Below, piece by piece: positions 45,669 through 56,127 of a stretch of 64,000 nt of DNA; the stretch's first letter is position 1, and every line of letters begins with the position of its first letter. Position numbers and translations under genes: made by a program. The notes under the pieces are model-generated. The model did no database searches and was not told the DNA's origin. It saw only the letters and a list, made by a program, of their open reading frames with translations. Origin of the DNA: Diplocarpon mali (lineage: Eukaryota > Ascomycota > Leotiomycetes > Helotiales > Drepanopezizaceae); NCBI GenBank assembly GCA_024741835.1, contig JAENRP010000036.1, positions 1 through 64,000 of the forward strand, given 5' to 3'.

Positions 45669-47310
45669 TCAGTGGGAATCACCAACCCTGAGATCTTGCT
45701 TCGTCTCATCGTACAAAACCTCAACCCGGCTGGTGATTGCTGGGCTGGTGTTCCCCGTCCCCGGCGTCACTGTCGTCCTGTGCTTCCTGTATATAGCCGC
45801 AGTCAACGTAGTCATCTCCGCCATCGCCAGGCTGCACTATTCAGCAGTGTCCCGGGAATTCTCCATGTGCGGGGGAGCTGACTGGATCCCAATACACATC
45901 CTCCCCCCGCTGGAAAACGGCCAGAAGCACTTCTTCATCTGCGCGACGTCCTTTGCCTCCCCAAGCCACCAATACGGATCAAACGCCAGCGGCTTCCTGA
46001 ACACCTCTGGATTTCAATGCAACGTGTAGGGGGATATGCTGACGACTGTCTTCGCCGGAATGCGATACCCGTCGATCGTGCACTCGACCGGCAGGCTCCT
46101 CGGCTCGGACGCAGCAAGCGGCGCGTAGAGCCTCAAAGTCTCCCTGATGACTACGCCGAGAGACGGAAGCTTGTCCGTCGCGGCAGCAGTGGGAACTCCG
46201 CGGGGATCGAGAGCGGACTCGGGCAAGGCCGAGACTTCGGCGCCGAGTCAGTCCTGGAACTGGGAGTTCTCGGGGAGGGAGAGCGCCCAGATCAAAAACA
46301 TCAGGCTATCGCTGGTGGTATCCAGGCCTGCGAGCGAGTGGTCTGCTACTTCAGACGCAATCTCCAGTTCGTTGAGACCATTCTCCTTGACGGAGACGTG
46401 ACTTTGCATCACTCGCGCGGTGATACTCGTACTTCCTAGAGCCCCATGCCCGTCTGCCGATACAGCCGAGTGCTTGTGAAAGGACTGCAGAGCGTGCTTG
46501 CGTATGCCAGTGTAGACAGTGGGTTTCTTCGGCGGTAGCAGAACGAGATATGCGACGACCTTCTCTTGCAGTCCAGTACGAGCCAGCAGCCATTCCCTCT
46601 ACCATGGCGGGTGGACCGCAAAGCAATCCAGTTTCCGCCGCGATGGGTCCAGCACGTCGCTCAGAATTGCCCGGGCCGGGTCTGATCCCGCCATCGACTT
46701 TGTCGCTCCGGTACCAGGTCCATAGAGGAAATGGGTGATGGCCAGGTCCATATAGGAAATGGGTGATGGTATCCAGGGAGTAGTGGTGCAAGGAACTGAA
46801 CGTCTCGCTTGCGGCCTGCGGCTCCCTCTCAAGAAACCGCAAAAACTCCCCTCCTTTCTCTCCAACAGCGGCCGCGGCTGGTTTTTGTATGCTGGTCTTC
46901 GAATACGCGTGATTCAACGGTTTCTTCCTCTCGCCATGCTCCTTCACGCCGGCGAACGTGAACAGCTTCTGCTGTCCATGGCCGTCGAACATGCGGTAGA
47001 AAGACGTGCGTTCGAACCCGCTGCCCGCGCCGTGGATGCTCTTCAGAGCCGTGGGGCTGTTGAGAGATACCTCATTGAGGCCGAGCCGAACGACAGGGCC
47101 ATACTTTTGGTGCAGTTGGTGGATGGTGCAAGTGCGTGCTGCGCGCCAATCATCGGAGGCAAGTCTCCATTTGGTCAGAGAGTATAGCTTCGGTCATGGA
47201 ACACCCTTAGGGATGCGATTCCTCTGGACCAGGCGGATGGAGATTATGAAGGTTGTCAGAATCGCGAGAGTGACGGCTGTGCGCAGAGAGGCAATGGATG
47301 GCGCGTCCAT
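45669..47310 (-). pseudogene. Decayed cytochrome P450 monooxygenase
   Basis: All landmarks of a fungal microsomal P450 can be followed on the minus strand. There is an N-terminal anchor beginning MDAPSIASLRTAV (ATG 47310), then KYGPVVRLGLNEVSL, FYRMFDGHGQQKLFTF and LNHAYSKTSI, the I-helix AGLDTTSD near 46335, the K-helix ETLRLYAP near 46140, the PERF-region remnant and the heme loop FSSGGRMCIG near 45890-45920 with the cysteine ligand intact. It is broken by in-frame stops (about 47194, 46248, 46014 and 45837; several look like Arg CGA to TGA or Gln CAG to TAG changes) and by a tandem duplication at about 46715-46770 that shifts the frame. Length without breaks would be about 540 codons, normal for the family. 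It lies tail-side of the TauD-like pseudogene on the same strand; both may have belonged to one oxidative pathway. Confidence 0.88.
46715..46770. repeat. Tandem duplication (about 28 bp) inside the P450 pseudogene
   Basis: The phrase AGGTCCATA(TA)GAGGAAATGGGTGATGG occurs twice in direct succession with small differences. In translation it repeats the segment around ITHFLYGP and throws the following sequence out of frame. Confidence 0.75.
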
Positions 47311-47599
47311 CGTCAAATCGACACGAGATACAAACCAATCTTGCGAACCCCGTGAGAGCAGAGGGGAGACGTGACTCCTGACACCGCGAATATTCAGAAT
47401 CAACTCTGTGCTTGGCGGATATCAAAACTAGAGTCAACTCGCCAGTTTGCGGATAGCAGTAATTGGGTGTTGCGCCACGCCGTGAGGAGTAAAACTTCCC
47501 CGCGGCGACATTTGCTTGTTGACATGTACCTCGGCTGACCAAACAGACGACTACGTGTTGCCTCTTCGCTTAGATGTTTCCCGTTCCTCATGTTCTCCC

Positions 47600-49127
47600 A
47601 TTGCTACACCAAGCTCGTGCCTTGAAGTGGTTACGTCGCCGGCTTACCAGTACCTCCTCGAATCTTGGGTTCAAGCGGGAATACCTGTTCCTCCTCCGCA
47701 ACACCTTCATCAAGATCATCCCATCTGCCCTGCAAAGCCGATTGCGTCTCTCAGGCTTGTTCCGGGTCTCGCCCAAAGTCGCAACAGATGCCTCCTATAA
47801 GTTCGTCAGCAAGACTCGCTCTCACATACTACCAGCCGGAGAGCACCGACTGCCGCTCCACGGTATCCGTGAAGCCATCCTGGCATGGGGGATCTCAGAT
47901 TGTTGACATACTGGATATCCCCCTCCTTGAAATTAAGTGTCAGGCTTGATTTCAGGCCGAGGAATTGCAGCGGGTCGAGTACCTCTGCTTGCGCTTCTGC
48001 GATGGGCGGGATGCCAGGACTGCGAGAAAGATGAAGAAACGCGGTAAAGCCACGTCGAGCATACTGGATGGTAACTCGTTCTGGTGATGTGAGTGACGCA
48101 GGGCTGTGGAAGAGTAGAGGCTCTCTTGTATATGGTTGATCGGGGTCTCCGAAGCTGATGTGCCGATATCAACATCGCTTAAACCCGAATGAGGTGGAGG
48201 GTCCATCGAAAGTCCAGTCCTCGCTCCAAGCCTTGATGATGTCTGGCCTATTCCTCGCAAGCTCATCATATACCCTCCAGCTGCTCGCCAACTTACTCTC
48301 GCCATCCTTGGCCGCAACACCTAGGCTGAAGAGACTGACGATGTCACCAGCGTCATTTTGGAACACTTTTTTATCGGTCGTGTAAGCTGACGCGCCGAGG
48401 TGACCTGCAGCGGCCGTCTGGCTGAGATCCTTGATATGATTCAACATCGAGGACTGCTTCACGCCGTCAACGACCTTGGAAACTTGACGGCCTCGGATGG
48501 GGCCGATGTAAGAAGATACACCGGCATAGATGGTGGCGTTATCTTCTCTGCTGTACTGGCTTCGTTTCACTCGGAGGATAAAAGATCCTCGCCCAGACCA
48601 GAGCTCTTTGGCATGCTGACGGAGGATCGGTGATAGGGTGGGAAGGGGGAATGTTCGCTGGTTGATAAGCCCAGCTGATTTATTAAGAGCTAAATGTAAT
48701 CCTCAGTCAGTTCATCTGAATACAAGGCACTGTTAGGTTCTGCGATTACATTTGCAACTTCTTAGGGCATCTTCAACTTCCAGCAACTGGCTCTCGTTCA
48801 ATATCAAAGTCCATTGCCTCTCGTCTGTCCATCCTTCCCCTCCCAAACCAGAGGGCCCTGTAGCTGCTCCGGAAAACCTCCCGGTAGACTCAATACGTCT
48901 CCGGATTCGGACTTGAGTTTCTCGCGCCGTAGCTGATGCCTCTGGAAGCCTGGGGGTACGAAATATCTGGTTGCGCCTGGGTTTGGCTCTCGGTAAAAGA
49001 CATTTTGCGTCCGTTGTTCGTCGCAAGAAAAACTTGCGCAGATCAAGTTGACTTTCCAAGCCGACGTCTGAAGTGATATTGAGTACCAATGCCTGGGCAA
49101 CGGATCGCTCATGATGCCCGGTGGCAA
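47600..49127 (-). pseudogene. Decayed TauD/TfdA-type Fe(II)/2-oxoglutarate dioxygenase
   Basis: Pieces in three frames line up in the order expected for the fungal TauD-like dioxygenases. First comes MPPGIMSDPLPRHW... and PEQLQGPLVWEGKD (frame to about 48830), then WTLILNESQLLEVEDALRSC after a one-base shift. After a probable intron follow FPLPTLSPILRQHAKELWSG, then VFQNDAGDIVSLFSLGVAAK and RPDIIKAWSEDWTFDG to about 48190. Another shift precedes ERVTIQYARRGFTAF and LNFKEGDIQYVNNL near 47920, and single-base losses then break the HARDGFTD and RHLLRLW segments. Multiple frameshifts make it a pseudogene. The family hydroxylates small acids and secondary metabolites; the substrate here is unknown. 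Same strand as, and upstream of, the P450 pseudogene. Confidence 0.85.
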
Positions 49128-50298
49128 TGGAAATGCGTGGTGGTCTACCCCGCTACGAGCGTCACGTGCGCAAGTTGCCTCTCATCACTTGAAGATCACG
49201 ACATCCTCGAGCCCTGATAAAGCTCCGCCGGTCGATTCGAATATATTTCATACCACCAAGTCCTGCATCTTTGCTGCAACAGGGCCGCAAAAGATGTTTA
49301 TCCCATGGTATTGAGCTTTTAGTGAGGAACCGAGAGTAACTATCTCGACGAGACTGCATGTTTCCAAAAGTTAGTAAACGATTCACCCGCACTCAAATTC
49401 TAGGCATTCATAGGATTCAGCTCTTCATCTATACACTCACATATTCTAGGTATTCATAGAGCCCAGAGCCGAAACAGCCCATCCACGTTCTCTCTCGGCC
49501 CTCGACCCGTCCAATACCAAAACACGTACAAGAGCATCAGGAAAAACCCAAGGTACATCCGAGAAAGAAGAACTGGTCCAGGGACCTTCTGACATTAATC
49601 AAGCGCGACGTATTCGCAAATCTTCGGCTTCGGGCTACCAGTCTGGGGTCAAATACCCGCCTAGTTAGCAACGAAGAGGGCCAAGATAATCCCCGACAGG
49701 ACATCGCCAGCTTCGCCAGCTTTACTTCCAGCTGGCTCCGGACAACCTCCTCTTCGTGGCTTGTGCATAGCCCGAGAATTTCGTTCAGGACCTAATCCTC
49801 TGATCATCCGTTAGATCAGTGCAGCTTGACACGGTATTGCAAAAGAAAATTCACAAATGCCTACTTGGCAAGCGGTTCATAGGATCATTTCGTATGAATG
49901 GTCTGCAGACGAAGTAGTCTCGCCATGATCTAGCTGCGAGTATACTAGCCACAGAATAAGTTTCTGCCAGCGCCCACGGCCCGTGGCATACGGCCGAATA
50001 CATCGAAGCCCTCACGGGAAACACCAGAGCACGACGGTGAAAAGATAGAGCCGCATGATTTACATACGACTGATCTGATATGTCTTTCAAAGACAAGGTC
50101 GATGGTTTTCGTATCAGTCTGTAAAATAGCTCTGCGCAGCCTGCGGAGTATATTCCAAAAGCTCACCTAGTTCCTCAGAGCAGTTCCGTCCAAGAAGAGT
50201 CCGAGATTTCACAACACTGTCAAGCAAGCGGGTATAAATTTCTCCCGTCCTCTTCTCCCCCTTTCCTTCCTGCTCTCCTCCTCTTCTCTCCCAACAAC
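49128..50298. other. Intergenic stretch between pseudogene and NmrA-like gene
   Basis: No gene supported. Minus-strand frames at 49851-50096 and 49945-50166 have protein-like composition but no family resemblance; they may be remains of another decayed gene. Confidence 0.45.
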
Positions 50299-51078
50299 TC
50301 AAGCATTCGATACCAGCGGACAAGTACCAATCCACACTCCTTCCTCCATCTCGCCCAGCACCCACCTCACCAAGCGTGCCCGTTCCAGGCTCAGCCCATC
50401 GCGCCCCTTCGCATCGCCGACGTAGCAGGCATTGACGTCTCCTTCCCCGGTCCCCAGCTCCGTACCGCTCAACAGCGGCACCCGGAAGACGGTCCATCGC
50501 ACGCTCTCCTCCAACGCCACGGTTGCCTCCGCGATCCTGCGGATCTCGTCGTAGGAATCGCCGCCGAAAACGCGAATGTAGAGGTTGATAGCCGCCCACC
50601 ATTTGAGCGAGCGGGTATCTTCGGGCGCGGAGTAGGAGGGGGTGCTGAGGGTGAGGATGCGCGTGTAGGATTGCTGGAGGAGGAGGGGGTAGAGAACTTG
50701 GAGGGCTTTTGTTATTGGCTGTAGTACCATGGCTACAACATCAGCAGAGTCTCCCAGGCAGCCTCATGAGGGCGGGAACAGGAGAGAGGTAGATTGAGGG
50801 CTGCTGACCGTTCCCTTCTTCTCGCCCAACGTGGGCCCCGCGAACGAAACGAACACCGTCGCTCCACAGGCGGCAGCCTTCTGCAGACCCTCTCCATCTT
50901 CGAAGGTGCCCTGGATGACTCGCAGCTTGGTGTGCGAGGAGATGTCCGATGGTATCTTGGAGGGCGTGCGCACGTAGAGGGTCAACGTGTGCCCTGCGTC
51001 CAGCGCGGCGCGTGTAAACAGCGTGCCGCAGATGCCTGTGCCGCCCAGCAGAAGAATGTGGTGGGTTGGCGGTGGCAT
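50299..51078 (-). CDS. NmrA-like NAD(P)-binding (Rossmann) protein, 229 aa, two exons
   Basis: Atypical short-chain dehydrogenase/NmrA-type protein, an NAD(P)H-dependent reductase or redox sensor; substrate unknown. Exons 51078-50809 and 50718-50299 (phase 0, donor GTCAGC, acceptor CTACAG). Start MPPPTHH at 51078 is chosen because the dinucleotide-binding strand follows at once: HILLLGGTGICGTLFTRAAL with the GGTGxxG motif (aa 8-26). An in-frame start at 51165 would add 29 residues. Further family segments are LRVIQGTFEDGEGLQKAA, ATVFVSFAGPTLGEKKGT, YTRILTLSTPSYSAPEDT and VRWTVFRVPLL. It appears intact, unlike its two oxidative neighbours. It is divergent from the PQ-loop gene, with about 400 bp of shared upstream DNA. 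Confidence 0.85.
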
Positions 51079-51483
51079 GGTAGCTGCGAAGCTGAAATCC
51101 GGCCTGTTTCCGAGGATGTTCGTCCAGGTCGCCGAGGAGGGCGCAAGGGATTTGCCATATAACAACTTCGATTCACGATGCCGTCATCATCTGAACAATT
51201 CTTTGGCGGCTTAACGCGCTTATCGGCTGCCAGGATAAGCGCGTGGCTGTATGGTACAGGACGGTCCACCAATTCCCCTATCTCGCTTATCTCCCCTCCG
51301 ACCACTCACAGTCATTCCGGACCCCGGCATGACATAAGCACCCAAATCTGTGCATGCGACCAAAATCCATTTATCGTATATCGGCCATATAAAGGGACGC
51401 TCGTGCCGCGGCCGCCTGCACATCTTTCTCCTCGTACATAGGAACGCGAACTTCAGAGGATATACTCCCCCGGCTGCTACACC

Positions 51484-52749
51484 ATGTCGGCCCCGTGGTT
51501 CCTGGCCCTGGGTGCACAGAGCGTATCGGAGAAGCTGCCGTTGCAGGAAGCCTTATCAGGGGTGTTTGGGAGCGTGAGTCTGGCGACTTGGATCTTTTTG
51601 CTGGTGAGTCGGGGTGCTTGTTTACCTTCTCTCGCTTCTCCCCCGGACTTCGACGGGCGAGGATATACGGTCGGTGTTTGGCTGGTTACCAGGTGCTGAC
51701 GGCATAGCAGCTCCCGCAGCTGTACTTGAACTACAAGACTGGCAGCGCGGACGGGATCTCGATGGGCTTTCTCACGGTGTGGTTGATTGGGGATATCACG
51801 AATCTCGCCGGTACGCTTTGTTGATTCTGGACATGAAGAAGTTCACGTCGAGGTACCAATGGATCGCTGATCTGGCCGTCGTCGCGCTTCTCATGTCCAC
51901 GTTCCCTCCTCGGAATGATCACGTGCTCACCTTCACAGGTGCGCTCTGGGCAGGCCTCGTTCCAACCGTCATCGCGCTGGCCATCTACTTCTGCTTCGCC
52001 GATGTGGTGCTTATCATGCAATGTCTCTACTACAACCACGTCAACTCGACCTCCGCCGCCCCCCTCCTCGCCGCGGCCACCAGTGACACTGAACACGAGA
52101 ACGAGAATGAAAACAGACCACTCCTCGCCCGCCGCCGCAGCACCGACACCATTGGGCTCCCTGGGTCGCAGCGCCGTCGCTCTTCTGCCTTGTCTCCTGG
52201 CCGGAATTCCCTGAGCAAGATCCTGGAAGAGGAGGATGATGCGGGGATGCAGGCGTGGCTGAAGAATAGTCTGAGCATCGTTGGGGTCGTGATCGCCGGC
52301 ACCGCTGGCTGGGCTGTCGCGTGGCAGAGTGGTGTTTGGCAGCCCACGCCGGCGCTGGGGGATGTGACGGGGCCGGAGAGCACAGCGCTGGGGGCCAAGA
52401 TCTTGGGGTATACGAGTGCGGTTTGCTATCTGGGGTTTGTGTTTTCCTCCCCCCCCCGCCTCTCGCTTCGCATCGTGTGCTGATCGGGCACAGCGCACGC
52501 ATTCCCCAGATCCTCAAGAACTACCGCGAGAAATCCTGCGAAGGCCTGGCCCTGCTCTTCTTCCTGCTCTCACTGATGGGCAATCTCACCTATGGCATCA
52601 GCATCCTGGCCCACTCCTTGGAAAGGGAGTATGTCTGGACCAACCTGCCGTGGCTCATTGGCTCTCTGGGCACCATGGCCGAAGACGCCATCATTTTTGT
52701 GCAGTTCAGGATGTACCGGCCAAAGGCTGGGGGAGAGGCTGTTGAATGA
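51484..52749 (+). CDS. PQ-loop vacuolar cationic amino-acid transporter (Ypq/Rtc2/LAAT-1 type), 323 aa, four exons
   Basis: Seven-TM PQ-loop protein, by family probably exporting lysine/arginine or histidine across the vacuolar membrane. Exons 51484-51603, 51711-51810, 51939-52434 and 52494-52749; phases keep and total 324 codons. PQ-loop 1 is LPQLYLNYKTGSADGIS at the start of exon 2 and PQ-loop 2 is RIPQILKNYREKSCEGLA at the start of exon 4, each followed by a hydrophobic pair (MGFLTVWLIGDITNLAG; LLFFLLSLMGNLTYGIS). Between them lies a cytosolic Glu/Asn/Ser-rich loop (aa 117-190) with RPLLARRRS, as in the yeast proteins. The intron before exon 4 contains a run of about ten C near 52450. A normal full-length member. 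Confidence 0.92.
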
Positions 52750-52966
52750 GGCATCTATAATAGAGGGGAGGGCATGAGACGGAGGCTAGAGTTTAGACCA
52801 CGGCGGGGGGCATATATCTTTCATGTCGGAGCTGGGGAGGTGCATTTGCGTCTATTGTGGCTACTGCTAATTACGCCTTGAAGTTCTGGCCTCGTTTCCC
52901 TCGTCGTGTCTCAACCTCGCGAATGCTCTCCTTCAGTCCACCCCGCCCCTTTTCCGTCGTGCCCTC
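52750..52966. other. Short intergenic 3' flank
   Basis: Three-prime flank shared by the convergent PQ-loop and secreted-protein genes; nothing else seen. Confidence 0.5.
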
Positions 52967-53510
52967 TCACTTCCGCTCTCTGCACGCCCTCCTCTCTGCC
53001 CGAGTGCCCTCTCTACACGTCTGACCTCTTCGGACATGCCCAGTGTCCGTATCAACCACCATCTGCGGGGTCGACGGCGCCCTTCGAATCGTGAGGCCCA
53101 GGACGCTGCGTATGTTCTCCTCCGCGTCTGCCCACAAGTTGTCGATCTCTCGCGAGACCGCGTCCCATCTTCCTTGCGCGGTCTCCTCCCGGTCGGCCCC
53201 CTCCCAACAGTGCCTCCCAATCCTCGTCTCCGTCTGAAGGCTCCGACGCCTCCCCGTCATGATCTCGCCCGTGGTGTTCGAGTCCAGCGGACACCAACCC
53301 GCCATCCCGCTTCGCCGCCGCGGTGCTGTTCGCGGCCAGGCCGGCCTCGATCTCGGCCAGCGCCTCGAAGTGCGCGTCGACTCTCGACACGGGCTCCGTG
53401 CCCGCGACGCTCGACTCGGGCGCCATCCCCTGCGTCTGCGCCCGGGGCGTCGGGCTCGCGAGCGCGAGGGCGAGGAGAGCGGCGGCTGCTGCGAGGCTCT
53501 GGATGCGCAT
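52967..53510 (-). CDS. Putative secreted acidic protein with an apparent one-base frameshift, about 180 aa
   Basis: Starts MRIQSLAAAAALLALALASP (ATG at 53510), a strong signal peptide followed by TPRAQTQ. The first frame continues through VDAHFEALAEIEAGLAANST and an acidic stretch SEPSDGDEDWEALLGG, then turns into Gly/Arg-rich low-quality sequence. At a run of five C on the plus strand (53197-53201) a one-base change of frame leads directly into ADREETAQGRWDAVSREIDN and LWADAEENIRSVLGLTIRRA, which look like real protein and end at 52967. I therefore read it as one gene with either a sequencing error or a true frameshift in the homopolymer. No domain recognised. If unshifted, the product would end at 53052 (152 aa). 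Confidence 0.55.
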
Positions 53511-56127
53511 CTTGGGTGCTGCGTACCTGAGCGGTGGGAAGCAGGAAGAGAATGGAATCGTGAAGGAGGGAGGACGGAGGAGGGAGGAGGGAGATGGAGA
53601 GCCATGGGCTACTATAAGCTGGTCTAGTGTGACGCTGTTCCCCTACCCAACAAAACACAAGATATGTCCACCTAGACGGCCGCTATCGAGCGGGATATGA
53701 CGCCTCGGTGCGGCGGACAAGTAAGCCGTTGGCAGCAGGGCTGCCAATACCAACGACACCCAACTACATTGACCGCCGGCAGGGCATGAGTAATAGATCA
53801 TCTTTTGGCGCATACGACGGACTGCCAATATCTGCTCGCAGTCGGAGCGCAGCGACTAGGTGGGTTCGGCTGTGACGCCTACTGGGTGACGTGCCAGGCC
53901 AGATGAGATGGGCAGAAGCGGACACCTCGTGAGGCCACGACGGGGCGCGAGTTATCGGCGAGGCAAACACGGAGGAATCTCCAGTCGCCCACTTGGCTGG
54001 AATAGAGAACATTGTCGGCATACGAGTCATGTGATCAACGGTCATATGATCATGCGCATGACAAGTGAGGCTTGGCAAATACTGTATTTACTCCACGCTC
54101 TTGAGGAATAGTTCCGACAGCAAGCTTTTACCCACCAATATAATCCAACGTATTCGAGAAGCTACACCTGTGCACACAATCACCTAATGTGATACCAACA
54201 GTGGAGATGAGCAGGGACTCTGTGGTCCTTCAGATGCGTGTCGCGGGCGAGAGCTACATACTGAAAGTCGTGGGTCTGAACGGTATCTCTGTTGGGCTGA
54301 ACGAAGTGCTGATCACGTGATTGAATAGCACTTGTCTCAAGTCGGCTGTGCAGCGATACAGGCCGGCGAATGCTCTCCAGACCCATTTCCGGATGGATGC
54401 TTCGAGCGCGAGATGGCGGCTTACGCGCAAATCGAGGCCTTTCCCAGCACCGGGAGAGGATCCCCACGATGCCACGGCTTCATGGGGTTGGCCGACCTAA
54501 CCCTAACCATCCAATGGATGCGCGATCCGCGCTGGCATAGATGCAGTCAACAAAAATATGCCTTGGAGCCGAGCAGGAAAGTCATCGCAATGATCTCGTG
54601 CAACACAAGATGAGACGATCTCGCTTCGGCTCGGGGAGAGACTGGCTGGTGTTTACTCGCCACCTCCTCCGCCACCCCTTTCCGCCGAATTGCCAGCGAA
54701 GCGAGCGGGTGAGAAACAAGGAAAAGGGGCAAGCGCAGCGTCACCACGTGCAACGGAGCACGCAGTCACACCGCAGACTAGGTCAGAGAAGAAGAAGAGA
54801 AGTTATCCCGCGAATGGCAAATGATGAAGATCTGCCTGTCCGTGAGACCGTGAAGCCTCAGCCCTCGCGCGGAAAGCCAGCGTGGAACTCCTGGAGGTAC
54901 AACTGACTCTCCCTGCCTCTGCCTGCTGCCGACGCGACTTTGGTCCTTGCGTCGGTGTTCAGTCCCACGCATCACATCACTGGAAGACTGTCTCCATATA
55001 TAGGTGTGTATTCATATATCCCTTCTCTCCTCTCCCTTCCTCCCTCACACACACACTCCCCCTCTCCCCCTCTCCCTCTCCAATTTTCTGTAGACCTAGA
55101 AGGATATCTCCCCTTCTCCCGAGTAATCTACTGAATCGGGAGAGGCTCTAACCGCAAGCGGTCATACTCGGTCTCTCCTCTCCGAACCCCGGTCACGTTT
55201 ACCCCTAATCACGTTGACCTCCCGTCACGTTTCCCCCCATCACGTTTTCCCCTCCAATCACGTTTTAGTGTCTCATTTCGTCCGATCCTGCCCACACACG
55301 GAACCAATCCCGGGCCGCCCCCCCCTCACAACACGCCAAACCAAATTATCGACAGGGGCGGCGTAAATTTTCGAGGGATCCGGACAACTGGATGGATGAG
55401 CGAGGTGGCACTTCACTTGCATATTTTACTCTTCCTTGCGGCGTCTCGACAACACCACAACCAGACACCGCCAACATCGACGGCGACGGCGACGGCGACT
55501 GCGTTTGTAACTACAAGCGCAGCATCAGCACCTAAACTTGATGCCGTGCATGTCTCTGCTGCCGTGCTACTGTCCAACCCGAACTGTCGATCTACGACGA
55601 TTCTGCTGCGCAATGCCGCTGTCACTCCTTTAATCGATCCTGATACACTGTACGACTAATTTGCACGCCCACGCGTTTGCCCATCTCGCCCTCCGCAACA
55701 CCACACGGATACAGTGAGGAAGGCAAACGGCTACAGAAAAGAGCAGCAGGGACGAACAGAAGGCCATCGAACGGCCAGCATCTAGAGACTCAGTGGTAGA
55801 CGACAGCTTTCGTCTGCGCTGGTCTCGGCGTGGTGAGTGCGAGCCCCAGACCCTGGAGTGTATTGTGGCATTGGGAGCTTGGTGCAGGTTGGTGCAGAGC
55901 ACGGGAATTGGCATCATGCGGCAAATGAACCATCGCCGGGGATGGGATCTCGGCGGGAATGAGGACAGCAGAAGACGCCGTTGCAATATGCTGCTAGTCT
56001 GTGCTCCTGAGATCTTTCTCGAGAGCCGCGAACTCGGGCCTGTCTCGTCTGCTGCGGATTAGTTCAATGCACCCGCCGGGGAGAGAAGCACACAGCTGGC
56101 AGAGGAGCGAGAGGAGATATAGGGAAG
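53511..56127. other. Intergenic stretch upstream of the giant gene
   Basis: No gene supported. 53640-54900 has overlapping short frames. A chance two-copy telomere-like CCTAACCCTAACC lies at 54496-54508. 55020-55090 is a strong CT/CA pyrimidine tract. 55193-55264 carries five regularly spaced TCACGTT motifs. An 87-codon plus-strand frame at 55396-55659 starts with a hydrophobic stretch (LHILLFLAA) but is Ala/Thr-rich and not convincing. Confidence 0.5.
55193..55264. promoter_or_regulatory. Array of five TCACGTT motifs, about 16-bp spacing
   Basis: TCACGTT starts at 55193, 55209, 55225, 55240 and 55258, all in the same direction, separated by C-rich spacers (TTACCCCTAA, GACCTCCCG, TCCCCCCA). 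It lies about 0.9 kb upstream of the gene at 56128. It could be a cluster of binding sites for a bZIP/bHLH-type factor (CACGT core) or simply a degenerate minisatellite. Confidence 0.5.

Noticed and set aside
54496..54508. Interstitial telomere-like CCTAACCCTAACC
   Set aside because: Only two units, expected by chance; no sign of a telomere fusion.
55396..55659. 87-codon plus-strand frame with a hydrophobic start
   Set aside because: Ala/Thr-rich low-complexity sequence without a clear cleavage site or conserved end; more likely leader DNA of the giant gene.
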